Below are positions 53,549 through 63,822 of a stretch of 64,000 nucleotides of DNA, one piece after another; positions within the stretch are counted from its first letter, which is position 1, and each line of letters starts with the position of its first letter. The translations under genes were made by a program, and so were the position numbers. This DNA is from Planktosalinus lacus (GTDB taxonomy: Bacteria; Bacteroidota; Bacteroidia; Flavobacteriales; Flavobacteriaceae). The stretch covers positions 248,001 through 312,000 of the forward strand of contig NZ_BMGK01000003.1 of the NCBI RefSeq assembly GCF_014640155.1, given 5' to 3'. The notes under the pieces were generated by a model. The model worked only from the letters and a program-made list of their open reading frames with translations. It had not been told where the DNA came from and ran no database searches.

Positions 53549-55678
53549 ATGGCACAAAGAGATTTAAAATATACAAGAAATATAGGGATCGCTGCGCATA
53601 TTGACGCAGGAAAAACAACCACAACAGAGCGTATTCTTTTCTACACGGGTGTAAGTCACAAGATTGGAGAGGTTCATGACGGTGCTGCAACTATGGACTG
53701 GATGGAGCAAGAGCAAGAAAGAGGTATTACCATTACTTCTGCTGCTACAACCTGTAAGTGGGTTTTTCCAATGGAAAATGCACAGCCTACTCCTGAAGCC
53801 AAAGACTACCACTTTAATATTATCGATACCCCCGGTCACGTTGATTTTACAGTTGAAGTAAATCGTTCACTACGTGTACTTGACGGGTTGGTGTTTTTGT
53901 TTAGTGCAGTTGATGGGGTTGAGCCTCAGTCTGAAACAAACTGGAGACTTGCAGACAACTATAAAGTACCAAGAATGGGCTTTGTAAATAAGATGGACCG
54001 TCAAGGTTCAGACTTCCTGAATGTTTGTAAGCAAGTAAAAGAAATGTTAGGTTCCAATGCGGTGCCTATCGTTTTGCCGATTGGTGAAGAAATGGATTTC
54101 AAAGGAATAGTGGACCTGGTAAAAAACCGTGCTATAGTTTGGCATGAAGATACCCAGGGGGCAACATTTGACGTGATTGCGATTCCTGAAGAATTAAAAG
54201 CAGAAACGGCTCAATACCGTGCGTTACTAATCGAAGAAGTAGCTGCTTATGATGAAACCCTGTTGGAGAAATTCATGGAAGATGAAGACTCTATCACAGA
54301 AGATGAAGTTCATGCTGCGTTAAGAGCTGCTGTAATGGATATGAGTATCATACCCATGATTTGTGGTTCAGCATTTAAGAATAAAGGTGTTCAGTTTTTG
54401 TTGGATGCTGTATGTCGTTATTTGCCTTCACCGGTAGATAAAGAAGGTATTATCGGGATTAATCCTGACACCGAAAAAGAAGAAATAAGAAAGCCAGATG
54501 TCACTGAGCCATTTGCTGCATTGGCATTTAAAATTGCTACGGATCCTTTTGTGGGTCGCTTGGCATTTTTCCGTGCTTATTCAGGAAGACTTGATGCCGG
54601 TTCTTATGTTTTAAACAACCGTTCAGGTAACAAAGAGCGTATTTCAAGAATTTACCAAATGCATGCCAACAAGCAAAATGCCATTGATTTTATCGAGGCA
54701 GGAGATATTGGAGCAGCAGTTGGTTTTAAAGATATTAAAACAGGGGATACCCTAACTTCTGAAAAGCACCCTATCGTTTTGGAAAGTATGAATTTCCCTG
54801 ATCCCGTTATAGGTATCGCGGTGGAACCAAAAACCAAGGCAGATGTAGATAAATTAGGTATGGCGTTATCAAAGCTTGCTGAAGAAGATCCTACGTTTAC
54901 CGTAAGAACTGATGAGGCCTCAGGGCAAACCATCATTTCCGGAATGGGTGAGCTTCACTTAGATATAATTGTTGACCGTTTGCGTCGTGAATTTAAAGTA
55001 GAAGTTAATCAGGGAGAGCCCCAAGTAGAATATAAAGAAGCAATTACCAAACAAGCAGATCACAGAGAAATTTACAAAAAGCAATCAGGTGGTCGTGGTA
55101 AATTTGCTGATATTGTATTTACTATGGAGCCAGCTGAAGAAGGAAAAATAGGTTTGGAATTTGTGAACTCCATTAAAGGTGGTAATGTACCTAAAGAATA
55201 TATTCCTGCTGTTGAAAAAGGATTTAGAGAAGCCATGAAAAACGGTCCTTTGGCCGGATTTGAAATGGATAGTATGAAGGTCACTTTGAAAGACGGATCT
55301 TTTCACCCTGTGGATTCTGATTCCCTTTCATTTGAGCTTGCTGCCAAAATGGGATATAAGGCTGCTTCAAAAGCTGCCGGTTCTGTAATCCTTGAACCTA
55401 TTATGAAAATTGAAGTTATCACACCTGAAGAAAATATGGGTGATATCGTTGGTGACCTTAACCGTCGTCGCGGTCAGGTTAGTAATATGGGAGATCGTGC
55501 AGGTGCTAAAACGATTAAAGCAACTGTACCACTATCTGAAATGTTTGGTTATGTTACTACTTTAAGAACTTTATCTTCAGGTAGAGCAACATCAACAATG
55601 GAGTTTTCTCACTATGCAGAAACACCCTCAAATATTTCAGAAGAAGTTATTAAAAAAGCAAAAGGAGCTAACGATTAA
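53549..55678 (+). CDS. fusA: Elongation factor G
   Basis: The 709-residue GTPase drives ribosomal translocation. It shows G1 [16 protein letters not shown]3 [12 protein letters not shown]4 FVNKMDRQG, and G5 [10 protein letters not shown], then domains II to V, including [18 protein letters not shown]. It is a complete housekeeping EF-G. No tuf gene follows; rpsJ begins 11 bases later. Confidence 0.98.
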   Translation: MAQRDLKYTRNIGIAAHIDAGKTTTTERILFYTGVSHKIGEVHDGAATMDWMEQEQERGITITSAATTCKWVFPMENAQPTPEAKDYHFNIIDTPGHVDFTVEVNRSLRVLDGLVFLFSAVDGVEPQSETNWRLADNYKVPRMGFVNKMDRQGSDFLNVCKQVKEMLGSNAVPIVLPIGEEMDFKGIVDLVKNRAIVWHEDTQGATFDVIAIPEELKAETAQYRALLIEEVAAYDETLLEKFMEDEDSITEDEVHAALRAAVMDMSIIPMICGSAFKNKGVQFLLDAVCRYLPSPVDKEGIIGINPDTEKEEIRKPDVTEPFAALAFKIATDPFVGRLAFFRAYSGRLDAGSYVLNNRSGNKERISRIYQMHANKQNAIDFIEAGDIGAAVGFKDIKTGDTLTSEKHPIVLESMNFPDPVIGIAVEPKTKADVDKLGMALSKLAEEDPTFTVRTDEASGQTIISGMGELHLDIIVDRLRREFKVEVNQGEPQVEYKEAITKQADHREIYKKQSGGRGKFADIVFTMEPAEEGKIGLEFVNSIKGGNVPKEYIPAVEKGFREAMKNGPLAGFEMDSMKVTLKDGSFHPVDSDSLSFELAAKMGYKAASKAAGSVILEPIMKIEVITPEENMGDIVGDLNRRRGQVSNMGDRAGAKTIKATVPLSEMFGYVTTLRTLSSGRATSTMEFSHYAETPSNISEEVIKKAKGAND

Positions 55679-55689
55679 TTTTTACAGCG

Positions 55690-55995
55690 ATGAGTCAAAA
55701 AATTAGAATAAAATTAAAGTCATACGATTACAACCTTGTAGATAAGTCTGCAGAGAAAATCGTTAAAACAGTAAAAAATACCGGAGCTGTTGTAACCGGA
55801 CCAATTCCGTTACCAACACACAAAAAAATATTTACTGTATTGCGTTCTCCTCACGTTAACAAGAAATCAAGAGAGCAATTTCAATTGAGTTCTTACAAGC
55901 GTTTGTTAGACATCTATAGTTCTTCTTCAAAAACCATTGACGCACTCATGAAATTAGAATTGCCGAGTGGAGTTGAAGTGGAGATCAAGGTGTGA
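55690..55995 (+). CDS. rpsJ: Ribosomal protein S10
   Basis: The 101-residue S10 belongs to the 30S head and also binds NusB in antitermination. It has [38 protein letters not shown] and the ending [11 protein letters not shown]. It follows fusA by 11 bases and is separated from rplC by 152 bases that hold a palindrome and a terminator-like hairpin. Confidence 0.98.
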   Translation: MSQKIRIKLKSYDYNLVDKSAEKIVKTVKNTGAVVTGPIPLPTHKKIFTVLRSPHVNKKSREQFQLSSYKRLLDIYSSSSKTIDALMKLELPSGVEVEIKV

Positions 55996-56003
55996 TAAAA
56001 GAG

Positions 56004-56023
56004 ATTCCCGCTTTCGCGGGAAT
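56004..56023. repeat. ATTCCCGC-TTTC-GCGGGAAT palindromic repeat
   Basis: A perfect 8-bp stem with a four-base loop starts nine bases after the rpsJ stop. A degenerate relative lies at 34416-34433. It resembles the short extragenic palindromes common in flavobacterial genomes. Confidence 0.7.
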
Positions 56024-56069
56024 AAACATGTCCGGAGCTGCGTGCGAAGGAAAAACGGTAAAAAATACT

Positions 56070-56103
56070 TTCAGGGTCGAATGTATTTTGACCCTGAATT
56101 TTT
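56070..56103 (+). terminator. Terminator-like hairpin before rplC
   Basis: TTCAGGGTC and GACCCTGAA form a 9-bp stem with an 11-base loop, followed by TTTTT. It lies inside the ribosomal cluster, 45 bases before rplC, so it may be an attenuator or ribosomal-protein target in place of a full stop. Confidence 0.65.
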
Positions 56104-56147
56104 AAGAATAAATTTTAAACAAGTATTAATAATTAATTAAATAAACT

Positions 56148-56759
56148 ATGTCTGGGTTAATTGGAAAGAAAATAGGCATGACCAGCATCTTTGACGAGAA
56201 CGGAAAAAACATTCCTTGTACCGTAATTGAAGCAGGGCCATGTGTTGTTACCCAAGTCAGAACCTCTGAGGTTGACGGGTATAAAGCTCTTCAACTTGGT
56301 TTCGATGACAAAAAGACTGCCAATAAAGCTGCCGAAGGCCATGCTAAAAAAGCAGGAACCGTTGCAAAACGTAAAGTCGTAGAATTCCAAGGATTTGAAG
56401 AAGAATACAAATTAGGTGATTCAATCACTGTTGAGCACTTTATTGAAGGAGAATTTGTGGATATTTCCGGGATTTCTAAAGGTAAAGGGTTTCAAGGTGT
56501 TGTTAAAAGACACGGCTTTGCCGGTGTGGGTCAAGCTACCCACGGACAGCATAACCGTTTGAGAGCACCTGGTTCAATTGGTGCCGCATCCTATCCTGCG
56601 CGCGTATTTAAAGGAATGCGTATGGCCGGTAGAATGGGTGGTGAAAAAGTGAATGTTGAAAATTTAAGAGTTTTAAAAGTGGTACCAGAAAAGAACCTTC
56701 TTGTAGTAAAAGGATGTGTTCCGGGTCATAAAAACTCTTACGTAATTATTCGGAAATAA
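56148..56759 (+). CDS. rplC: Ribosomal protein L3
   Basis: The 203-residue L3 is an early assembly protein near the peptidyl-transferase centre. [17 protein letters not shown], the loop [20 protein letters not shown] and [18 protein letters not shown] are typical. Its TAA stop overlaps the rplD ATG as TAATG. Confidence 0.98.
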   Translation: MSGLIGKKIGMTSIFDENGKNIPCTVIEAGPCVVTQVRTSEVDGYKALQLGFDDKKTANKAAEGHAKKAGTVAKRKVVEFQGFEEEYKLGDSITVEHFIEGEFVDISGISKGKGFQGVVKRHGFAGVGQATHGQHNRLRAPGSIGAASYPARVFKGMRMAGRMGGEKVNVENLRVLKVVPEKNLLVVKGCVPGHKNSYVIIRK

Positions 56760-57388
56760 TGAAGGTAGCAGTATTAGATATCAACGGAAAAGAAACAGGT
56801 AGAGAGGTCAACCTTTCTAAGGATGTTTTTGCAATAGAGCCCAACAATCACGCGGTTTATTTAGATGTAAAGCAATACCTGGCCAATCAACGTCAGGGAA
56901 CGCACAAAGCTAAAGAACGTGCTGAGATTGTGGGTAGTACCAGAAAGATTAAAAAGCAAAAGGGAACAGGAACAGCCCGTGCGGGTAATATTAAAAACCC
57001 TTTGTTTAAAGGAGGAGGAAGAGTTTTTGGTCCAAGACCAAGAAGTTATTCTTTCAAACTTAATAAGACTTTAAAGCGTTTGGCCAGAAAATCGGCCTTA
57101 ACGATGAAGGCAAAAGATAAGCAAATTTTCATCATTGAAGATTTTACATTTGAAGCTCCAAAAACAAAGAATTTTACGAATCTTTTAACCGCTTTAGGTT
57201 TAGAAAACAAAAAATCTTTGTTTGTGTTGGGAGAGTTAAATAATAATGTATATTTGTCCTCGCGCAATTTAAAAGGTACTGAAGTTGTAACAAACTCAGA
57301 ATTAAATACTTATAAAATATTAAATGCCAACAGTTTAGTGCTGTTAGAGAGTTCATTAGAAGGGATTGAACAAAACTTAAGTAAATAG
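56759..57388 (+). CDS. rplD: Ribosomal protein L4
   Basis: The 209-residue L4 lines the exit tunnel. The extended loop is visible in [19 protein letters not shown] and [17 protein letters not shown]. In E. coli L4 controls its own operon through the leader; the hairpin upstream of rplC could serve a similar role, which is inference. rplW follows after 5 bases. Confidence 0.98.
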   Translation: MKVAVLDINGKETGREVNLSKDVFAIEPNNHAVYLDVKQYLANQRQGTHKAKERAEIVGSTRKIKKQKGTGTARAGNIKNPLFKGGGRVFGPRPRSYSFKLNKTLKRLARKSALTMKAKDKQIFIIEDFTFEAPKTKNFTNLLTALGLENKKSLFVLGELNNNVYLSSRNLKGTEVVTNSELNTYKILNANSLVLLESSLEGIEQNLSK

Positions 57389-57393
57389 AAATT

Positions 57394-57684
57394 ATGAATA
57401 TCTTAATTAAACCTATCATTACAGAAAAAGCAACTCGCGATGCTGAGGATAAAAATAGCTTCGTGTTTGTAGTTGCAAATGAGGCGAATAAGATTGAAAT
57501 CAAAGATGCGGTTGAATCTGCATACGGAGTTTCTGTTACTAAAGTTCGCACAATGAATGTTCGTCCCGACCGAAAAACGAAATATACAAAAACGGGTGTC
57601 GTTACTGGTAAAACAAGTGCTGTTAAAAAAGCAATTGTACAGGTGGCCGAAGGAGAAACAATAGATTTTTACAACAACATCTAG
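57394..57684 (+). CDS. rplW: Ribosomal protein L23
   Basis: The 96-residue L23 sits at the tunnel exit and docks SRP and trigger factor. It has MNILIKPIITEKATRDAE, VESAYGVSVTKVRTMNV and a short C-terminus. The gene lies 5 bases after rplD and 13 bases before rplB. Confidence 0.97.
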   Translation: MNILIKPIITEKATRDAEDKNSFVFVVANEANKIEIKDAVESAYGVSVTKVRTMNVRPDRKTKYTKTGVVTGKTSAVKKAIVQVAEGETIDFYNNI

Positions 57685-57697
57685 AAATTAGACAACA

Positions 57698-58522
57698 ATG
57701 TCAGTAAGAAAATTAAAACCCATTACCCCGGGTCAGCGTTTTAGAGTAGTTAATGGCTTTGATGCCATCACTACTGATAAGCCGGAGAAAAGCTTGCTTG
57801 CTCCGAAAAAAAGATCGGGAGGTAGAAACAACAGAGGAAAGATGACTATTCGCCAAGTTGGTGGTGGTCACAAGAGAAAGTATCGTGTAATTGACTTTAA
57901 AAGGAACAAAACCGGAATTCCGGCAACAGTTCAGTCAATTCAATACGATCCCAACAGAACAGCATTTATTGCTCTTTTGAATTATCAAGATGGTGAAAAG
58001 CGTTATATCATTGCTCAAAATGGATTGCAAGTTGGTCAAAACCTGGTTTCAGGTGACAGTGTAGCTCCGGAAATTGGCAATGCAATGTTGCTTTCAAACA
58101 TTCCCTTAGGTACGATTATCTCTTGTATAGAGTTACGTCCCGGACAAGGAGCTACTATGGCTCGTAGTGCCGGTGCATTTGCTCAATTGATGGCAAGAGA
58201 CGGAAAGTTTGTTACAGTTAAATTGCCTTCAGGTGAGACAAGATTGATTCTTTCAAGCTGTATGGCAACTATTGGAGCGGTATCAAACAGTGACCACCAG
58301 TTACTTGTATCGGGTAAGGCCGGTAGAAGCAGATGGTTGGGTAGAAGACCAAGAACAAGACCAGTAGCGATGAACCCTGTTGATCACCCAATGGGTGGTG
58401 GTGAAGGTCGTGCTTCAGGAGGTCACCCACGTTCTAGAAACGGTATACCTGCAAAAGGTTACAGAACCCGTACTAAGACAAAATCGAGTAATAAATATAT
58501 CATAGAACGTAGAAAGAAATAA
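57698..58522 (+). CDS. rplB: Ribosomal protein L2
   Basis: The 274-residue L2 supports subunit joining and peptidyl-transferase activity. It has [20 protein letters not shown], the conserved [20 protein letters not shown] with the key histidine, and the basic C-terminus. rpsS follows after 3 bases. Confidence 0.98.
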   Translation: MSVRKLKPITPGQRFRVVNGFDAITTDKPEKSLLAPKKRSGGRNNRGKMTIRQVGGGHKRKYRVIDFKRNKTGIPATVQSIQYDPNRTAFIALLNYQDGEKRYIIAQNGLQVGQNLVSGDSVAPEIGNAMLLSNIPLGTIISCIELRPGQGATMARSAGAFAQLMARDGKFVTVKLPSGETRLILSSCMATIGAVSNSDHQLLVSGKAGRSRWLGRRPRTRPVAMNPVDHPMGGGEGRASGGHPRSRNGIPAKGYRTRTKTKSSNKYIIERRKK

Positions 58523-58525
58523 GCT

Positions 58526-58804
58526 ATGGCAAGATCGTTAAAAAAAGGACCTTACGTTCATTATAAATTAGAGAAAAAAGTACAGCTCAATGTGGAGTCA
58601 AACAAAAAGAGTGTTATCAAGACCTGGTCTAGAGCCTCAATGATAACTCCAGATTTTGTTGGACAAACCATCGCGGTACATAACGGAAAGCAATTTGTTC
58701 CTGTATATGTAACTGAAAACATGGTTGGACATAAACTAGGCGAATTTTCACCTACAAGATCTTTTAGAGGTCATTCAGGTGCTAAAAACAAAGGAAAAAA
58801 ATAA
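58526..58804 (+). CDS. rpsS: Ribosomal protein S19
   Basis: The 92-residue S19 lies in the 30S head close to the A-site t[42 protein letters not shown] and [17 protein letters not shown] match the family. It ends six bases before rplV. Confidence 0.98.
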   Translation: MARSLKKGPYVHYKLEKKVQLNVESNKKSVIKTWSRASMITPDFVGQTIAVHNGKQFVPVYVTENMVGHKLGEFSPTRSFRGHSGAKNKGKK

Positions 58805-58810
58805 TAAGCT

Positions 58811-59221
58811 ATGGGAGTTCGTAAAAGAGAAAGAGCAGAACAAGTCAAAGATGCGAAGAAAAACATCGCCTTTGCAAAGTTGAATAACTGCCCGACATCA
58901 CCAAGAAAAATGCGCCTTATGGCAGATTTAGTAAGAGGTGAAAACGTAGATAAAGCGCTTAATATTTTGAAATTCAGTTCAAAAGAATCATCACGCAGAC
59001 TTGAAAAACTATTGCTTTCGGCCATTGCAAACTGGCAAGCAAAGAATGAGGAAGCAAGTATAGAAGATGCCAATCTTTTTGTACAAGAAATTCGCGTAGA
59101 TAGTGGAACCATGTTAAAGCGTTTGCGCACAGCTCCACAAGGGCGTGCACACAGAATTAGAAAACGTTCCAATCATGTAACAGTGGTTTTAGGAGCTAAA
59201 GATAACACACAAAGCAATTAA
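58811..59221 (+). CDS. rplV: Ribosomal protein L22
   Basis: The 136-residue L22 reaches into the exit tunnel. The N-terminal helix [20 protein letters not shown] and the hairpin [20 protein letters not shown] are intact, so no macrolide-linked loop change is evident. rpsC starts 4 bases later. Confidence 0.97.
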   Translation: MGVRKRERAEQVKDAKKNIAFAKLNNCPTSPRKMRLMADLVRGENVDKALNILKFSSKESSRRLEKLLLSAIANWQAKNEEASIEDANLFVQEIRVDSGTMLKRLRTAPQGRAHRIRKRSNHVTVVLGAKDNTQSN

Positions 59222-59225
59222 TTAA

Positions 59226-59945
59226 ATGGGACAAAAAACAAATCCAATCGGAAATCGCCTTGGGATCATCAGAGGATGGGAATCCAACTGGTATGGAGGT
59301 AATGACTATGGCAATAAAATTGCTGAAGACGACAAGATTAGAAAATATGTTCATGCTCGTTTGGCCAAAGCTAGTGTGTCTAGAGTAATCATTGAGCGCA
59401 CTTTAAGGCTTGTAACCGTTACTATCACCACTGCCAGACCTGGAATTATTATTGGTAAAGGCGGTCAGGAGGTAGACAAGTTAAAAGAAGAGCTTAAAAA
59501 GATTACCGGAAAAGAAGTACAGATCAATATTTTTGAAATCAAAAGACCTGAACTTGATGCATATTTAGTAGCTACCAGTGTAGCGCGTCAAATTGAAAGC
59601 AGAATTTCTTACAGACGTGCTATTAAAATGGCGATAGCCGCGGCCATGAGAATGAATGCAGAAGGTATTAAGATTCAGATTTCAGGGCGTTTGAATGGAG
59701 CAGAAATGGCACGTTCAGAGGCTTATAAAGAAGGTCGTATTCCTTTATCCACTTTCAGGGCAGATATTGATTATGCTCTGGTAGAAGCACATACCACTTA
59801 TGGACGATTAGGTGTTAAGGTGTGGATTATGAAAGGCGAAGTGTTTGGAAAAAGAGAGCTTTCTCCACTTGTTGGATTATCCAAAAAGCAAGGAGGAAAG
59901 CCAGAAAGAGGAGCCGGAAAGGCAAAACCACGTCGCAGAAAGTAA
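59226..59945 (+). CDS. rpsC: Ribosomal protein S3
   Basis: The 239-residue S3 lines the mRNA entry. It has [20 protein letters not shown], a KH domain with [19 protein letters not shown], and the C-domain [19 protein letters not shown]. The C-terminus is very basic (GKAKPRRRK). rplP lies 18 bases further. Confidence 0.98.
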   Translation: MGQKTNPIGNRLGIIRGWESNWYGGNDYGNKIAEDDKIRKYVHARLAKASVSRVIIERTLRLVTVTITTARPGIIIGKGGQEVDKLKEELKKITGKEVQINIFEIKRPELDAYLVATSVARQIESRISYRRAIKMAIAAAMRMNAEGIKIQISGRLNGAEMARSEAYKEGRIPLSTFRADIDYALVEAHTTYGRLGVKVWIMKGEVFGKRELSPLVGLSKKQGGKPERGAGKAKPRRRK

Positions 59946-59963
59946 TTTTTTAAATAAAAGAAA

Positions 59964-60383
59964 ATGTTACAACCAAAAAGAACAAAATACCGTAAACAGC
60001 AAAAAGGCCGTATGAAGGGGATTTCTCAAAGAGGAAACCAGTTATCAAATGGAACCTTTGGTATTAAATCATTAGACTCAAGCTTTTTGACTGCGCGTCA
60101 AATTGAAGCAGCACGTATTGCCGCTACCCGTTTTATGAAAAGAGAAGGGCAGCTTTGGATAAAAATATTTCCAGACAAGCCTATCACAAAGAAACCTCTT
60201 GAAGTGCGTATGGGTAAAGGTAAAGGTGCGGTAGAATATTGGGCTGCGATTGTAAAACCCGGTAGAATACTGTTTGAGGTAGCCGGAGTACCAGCAGATG
60301 TTGCAAAAGAAGCATTGCGTCTTGCTGCACAAAAGTTACCGGTAAAAACCAAGTTTATAACCGCTAGAGATTTTCAAGCTTAA
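59964..60383 (+). CDS. rplP: Ribosomal protein L16
   Basis: The 139-residue L16 helps form the A-site in 50[40 protein letters not shown] and [20 protein letters not shown] are standard. It lies 12 bases before rpmC. Confidence 0.98.
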   Translation: MLQPKRTKYRKQQKGRMKGISQRGNQLSNGTFGIKSLDSSFLTARQIEAARIAATRFMKREGQLWIKIFPDKPITKKPLEVRMGKGKGAVEYWAAIVKPGRILFEVAGVPADVAKEALRLAAQKLPVKTKFITARDFQA

Positions 60384-60395
60384 TAATTCAATACT

Positions 60396-60587
60396 ATGAA
60401 ACAAGCAGAGATACAAGAAGCATCTACGACCAAATTGCAAGAGAAACTTGCTGAGTCCAGGAAAGCTTATACAGACTTACAAATGGCTCATACCATTTCA
60501 CCGCTGGAAAATCCAATACAACTGCGTATGCAAAGGAGATCAATAGCTAGAATTCAGACTGAATTAACAAAAAGAGAAGTACAGTAA
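60396..60587 (+). CDS. rpmC: Ribosomal protein L29
   Basis: The 63-residue L29 is a two-helix protein at the tunnel exit. ASTTKLQEKLAESRKAYTDL and NPIQLRMQRRSIARIQTEL match the family. The length is normal, and rpsQ follows after 17 bases. Confidence 0.95.
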   Translation: MKQAEIQEASTTKLQEKLAESRKAYTDLQMAHTISPLENPIQLRMQRRSIARIQTELTKREVQ

Positions 60588-60604
60588 TTGTACGAAGCTG
60601 AAAG

Positions 60605-60862
60605 ATGGAAAAAAGAAATTTAAGAAAAGAACGTGTAGGGATTGTAACCAGTAACAAAATGGAGAAATCCATTGTAGTTTCAGAGGTTAAGAAAATGAAA
60701 CACCCCATGTACGGAAAATTCGTGTTGAAGACAAAAAAATATGTCGCTCACGATGAAACGAACGATTGCAACGAAGGAGATACTGTAAGAATCATGGAAA
60801 CAAGACCTTTAAGTAAATCTAAGTGTTGGAGATTAGTAGAAATCATAGAAAGAGCTAAATAA
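60605..60862 (+). CDS. rpsQ: Ribosomal protein S17
   Basis: The 85-residue S17 is an OB-fold 16S rRNA-binding protein. [39 protein letters not shown] and [18 protein letters not shown] are typical. It lies two bases before rplN. Confidence 0.97.
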   Translation: MEKRNLRKERVGIVTSNKMEKSIVVSEVKKMKHPMYGKFVLKTKKYVAHDETNDCNEGDTVRIMETRPLSKSKCWRLVEIIERAK

Positions 60863-60864
60863 TC

Positions 60865-61233
60865 ATGTTACAACAAGAATCAAGACTAAAAGTTGCAGAT
60901 AACACGGGAGCAAAAGAAGTGCTTACCATCCGTGTATTAGGAGGTACTAAAAAAAGGTATGCTTCTATAGGAGATAAAATTGTAGTAACTGTTAAAGAAG
61001 CTACACCAAACGGAAACATTAAAAAAGGAGCAGTATCGACAGCAGTTGTTGTGCGTACTACCAAAGAGGTAAGAAGACCAGATGGTTCTTACATTCGTTT
61101 TGATGATAACGCTTGTGTACTTTTGAATCCAACAGGAGAAATGAGAGGAACACGTGTTTTTGGCCCTGTTGCCAGAGAGTTACGTGATAAACAATTTATG
61201 AAAATTGTATCATTAGCACCAGAGGTGTTATAA
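60865..61233 (+). CDS. rplN: Ribosomal protein L14
   Basis: The 122-residue L14 lies on the subunit interface. [40 protein letters not shown] and [20 protein letters not shown] are strongly conserved. rplX follows after 11 bases. Confidence 0.98.
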   Translation: MLQQESRLKVADNTGAKEVLTIRVLGGTKKRYASIGDKIVVTVKEATPNGNIKKGAVSTAVVVRTTKEVRRPDGSYIRFDDNACVLLNPTGEMRGTRVFGPVARELRDKQFMKIVSLAPEVL

Positions 61234-61244
61234 TAATTTAAACG

Positions 61245-61559
61245 ATGACAAAGCTTAAAATTAAATCAGGAGATAACGTTGTTGTAATTGCCGGGGATCA
61301 CAAAGGTGAAGAAGGCAAAGTAATGAGAGTAATCACTGAAAAAAATAAAGCCATAGTAGAGGGAGTAAACCTAGTTTCGAAGCATGAGAAACCCAATGCC
61401 AAAAACCCACAGGGAGGTATTGCGAAAAAAGAAGCTCCAGTACATATTTCCAACCTAGCACTTATTGATCCAAAATCAAAAAAGGCAACCCGCGTTGGTT
61501 TTAAAATGGAAGGCGACAAGAAAGTACGTTTTTCAAAAAAATCTAATGAAGTAATATAG
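61245..61559 (+). CDS. rplX: Ribosomal protein L24
   Basis: The 104-residue L24 starts 50S assembly. Its KOW motif reads [20 protein letters not shown], followed by [19 protein letters not shown]. The gene ends two bases before rplE. Confidence 0.97.
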   Translation: MTKLKIKSGDNVVVIAGDHKGEEGKVMRVITEKNKAIVEGVNLVSKHEKPNAKNPQGGIAKKEAPVHISNLALIDPKSKKATRVGFKMEGDKKVRFSKKSNEVI

Positions 61560-61561
61560 TT

Positions 61562-62113
61562 ATGGGATATTCACCAAGACTTAAGGAAGAATACAAGGGC
61601 CGAGTTATCAAAGCTCTTACAGAAGAATTTGGTTACAAAAATGTAATGCAAGTTCCTAAATTACAGAAAATAGTAATCTCAAGAGGTGTTGGAGCCGCTG
61701 TTGCAGATAAGAAACTCATTGACTATTCAGTTGATGAAATTTCAAGAATTGCAGGACAAAAAGCTATAGCAACAATGTCTAAAAAAGACGTTGCTTCCTT
61801 TAAATTAAGAAAAGGAATGCCAATTGGGGTGAAAGTAACCCTTCGCGGTGAAAGAATGTATGAGTTTTTAGACAGACTTGTGACATCATCGCTACCACGA
61901 GTGCGTGACTTTAATGGAATTAAAGCCAACGGATTTGACGGAAGAGGAAATTACAACCTGGGTATTACTGAACAAATCATTTTCCCTGAAATTGATATTG
62001 ACAAAGTAAACAAAATCCAAGGTATGGATATCACTTTTGTGACCACTGCAGAAACAGATAAGGAAGCAAAAGCATTATTAACAGAACTAGGATTACCCTT
62101 TAAAAAGAACTAA
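61562..62113 (+). CDS. rplE: Ribosomal protein L5
   Basis: The 183-residue L5 binds 5S r[43 protein letters not shown] and [19 protein letters not shown] are typical. rpsN follows after 3 bases. Confidence 0.98.
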   Translation: MGYSPRLKEEYKGRVIKALTEEFGYKNVMQVPKLQKIVISRGVGAAVADKKLIDYSVDEISRIAGQKAIATMSKKDVASFKLRKGMPIGVKVTLRGERMYEFLDRLVTSSLPRVRDFNGIKANGFDGRGNYNLGITEQIIFPEIDIDKVNKIQGMDITFVTTAETDKEAKALLTELGLPFKKN

Positions 62114-62116
62114 GAG

Positions 62117-62386
62117 ATGGCTAAAGAATCAATGAAAGCCCGCGAGGTTAAGAGACAAAAAATGGTAGATAAGTATGCTGAAAAACGCAAAGCTTTAAAA
62201 GAGGCAGGCGATTATGAAGCATTGCAAAAATTACCAAAAAATGCTTCTCCAGTAAGATTGCACAATCGTTGTAAACTTACCGGAAGACCAAGGGGTTATA
62301 TGAGAACTTTTGGACTTTCACGTGTTACATTTCGTGAAATGGCAAACCAAGGTTTGATTCCGGGAGTTAGAAAAGCTAGCTGGTAA
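62117..62386 (+). CDS. rpsN: Ribosomal protein S14 (zinc-free form)
   Basis: The 89-residue S14 is the long form without the zinc-binding CxxC pairs, since only one cysteine is present ([20 protein letters not shown]). The end [18 protein letters not shown] is standard. A 103-base gap, unusually long for this cluster, separates it from rpsH. Confidence 0.97.
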   Translation: MAKESMKAREVKRQKMVDKYAEKRKALKEAGDYEALQKLPKNASPVRLHNRCKLTGRPRGYMRTFGLSRVTFREMANQGLIPGVRKASW

Positions 62387-62398
62387 TTAAAAAAGCAT

Positions 62399-62406
62399 TA
62401 CTTTTG
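62399..62406 (+). promoter_or_regulatory. Possible internal promoter between rpsN and rpsH
   Basis: TACTTTTG matches TAnnTTTG in the 103-base gap, 84 bases before rpsH. A TTG at -33 is lacking. It could add transcription of the distal spc genes. Confidence 0.4.
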
Positions 62407-62489
62407 CGCCCTAATTACGAGCAAGTTTTTATTTATTAATTGGGTGAAGGTTTCCAAAGACGAAAAACCACATCCGCAAAAACAAGAAA

Positions 62490-62891
62490 ATGACAACAGA
62501 TCCTATCGCAGATTATCTAACACGCGTTAGAAATGCATCAAAGGCAAACCACAGAGTGGTTGAAATTCCTGCATCAAATTTGAAAAAAGAGATTACTAAA
62601 ATCTTATTTGATCAAGGATACATTCTAAGTTACAAATTTGAGGATGACAAAGGTCCCCAAGGAACCATCAAAATTGCTTTGAAATATGACAAAGCGACCA
62701 AGGAACCAGTAATTAGAAAGATACAAAGAATCAGTAAACCCGGTTTACGTAAATACGCAAGTTCATCTGAACTTCCCAGAATCCTTAACGGATTAGGAAT
62801 TGCCATTGTTTCAACATCCCATGGAGTGATGACCGGCAAGCAAGCCCAGGCTGATAATGTAGGTGGAGAAGTATTGTGTTACGTTTACTAA
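62490..62891 (+). CDS. rpsH: Ribosomal protein S8
   Basis: The 133-residue S8 binds the central domain of 16S rRNA; in E. coli it also represses the spc operon. It has [20 protein letters not shown] and the signature [14 protein letters not shown], then GGEVLCYVY. It follows the long gap after rpsN, where an RNA target for S8 might be sought. rplF lies 15 bases further. Confidence 0.98.
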   Translation: MTTDPIADYLTRVRNASKANHRVVEIPASNLKKEITKILFDQGYILSYKFEDDKGPQGTIKIALKYDKATKEPVIRKIQRISKPGLRKYASSSELPRILNGLGIAIVSTSHGVMTGKQAQADNVGGEVLCYVY

Positions 62892-62906
62892 AAATCGACT
62901 AAAAAA

Positions 62907-63449
62907 ATGTCTAGAATAGGAAATAATCCGATAGCAATCCCTGATGGTGTAACAGTCAATGTTAACGATAACATCATTACGGTAAAAGGAAAATTAGGAG
63001 AACTTAGTCAAGAGTTTTCAGAGGTAGAAATTAAAGTTGAAGATGGAAATGTATCTATTGCACGTCCTTCTGATTCTAAACCACACCGTGCAAAACATGG
63101 TTTATATCGCTCTTTGGTTAACAACATGGTTAAAGGTGTAGCTACAGGATGGACGAAGGAACTTGAGCTTGTTGGAGTTGGTTACAGAGCTAGCAACCAG
63201 GGTCAAAAATTAGACATCGCCATTGGATTTTCACACAATATCGTGATGGAAGTTGCCCCTGAGGTAAAAGTTGAAACCATTTCAGAGAAAGGTAAAAACC
63301 CAATTGTAAAGCTTACTTCTCACGACAAACAACTAGTGGGTCAGGTAGCTGCAAAAATTCGTGGATTCCGTAAACCAGAACCCTACAAAGGAAAAGGAAT
63401 TAAATTTGTAGGTGAACAATTAAGAAGAAAAGCAGGTAAATCTGCATAA
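62907..63449 (+). CDS. rplF: Ribosomal protein L6
   Basis: The 180-residue L6 is a two-domain 50S protein. [20 protein letters not shown], the [20 protein letters not shown] segment and the C-terminal [20 protein letters not shown] are typical. rplR follows after 11 bases. Confidence 0.98.
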   Translation: MSRIGNNPIAIPDGVTVNVNDNIITVKGKLGELSQEFSEVEIKVEDGNVSIARPSDSKPHRAKHGLYRSLVNNMVKGVATGWTKELELVGVGYRASNQGQKLDIAIGFSHNIVMEVAPEVKVETISEKGKNPIVKLTSHDKQLVGQVAAKIRGFRKPEPYKGKGIKFVGEQLRRKAGKSA

Positions 63450-63460
63450 GCATAAAAGTT

Positions 63461-63817
63461 ATGGCATTATCTAAGAACGATAGAAGAACAAGAATAAGAT
63501 TTAGAGTAAGAAAAACAATTTCCGGCTCTGAACAACGACCCAGGCTTGCTGTTTTCAGAAGCAACAAAGAAATTTATGCTCAATTAATTGACGATCTAAG
63601 TGGTAAAACAATCACTGCTGCATCCTCAAGAGATAAAGACATCGATGTTTCTAAAGCAAGTAAAGTGGAAGCCGCAAAACTAGTAGGTAAAGCACTTGCC
63701 GAAAAAGCGATTAAAGCGGGTGTAGAAACAATTTCCTTTGACAGAGGGGGCTATTTATACCACGGAAGAATTAAATCATTAGCAGAAGGAGCCAGAGAAG
63801 GCGGACTTAAATTCTAA
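63461..63817 (+). CDS. rplR: Ribosomal protein L18
   Basis: The 118-residue L18 binds 5S r[43 protein letters not shown] and [20 protein letters not shown] are standard. rpsE starts five bases later. Confidence 0.98.
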   Translation: MALSKNDRRTRIRFRVRKTISGSEQRPRLAVFRSNKEIYAQLIDDLSGKTITAASSRDKDIDVSKASKVEAAKLVGKALAEKAIKAGVETISFDRGGYLYHGRIKSLAEGAREGGLKF

Positions 63818-63822
63818 ATATT

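Noticed and set aside
57174-57551. Minus-strand reading frame of 125 codons across rplD and rplW
   Set aside because: It is antisense to two well-supported ribosomal genes and has no recognisable feature.
62399-62489. tRNA gene between rpsN and rpsH
   Set aside because: No cloverleaf, T-loop GTTCRAN or 3' acceptor pairing could be found.
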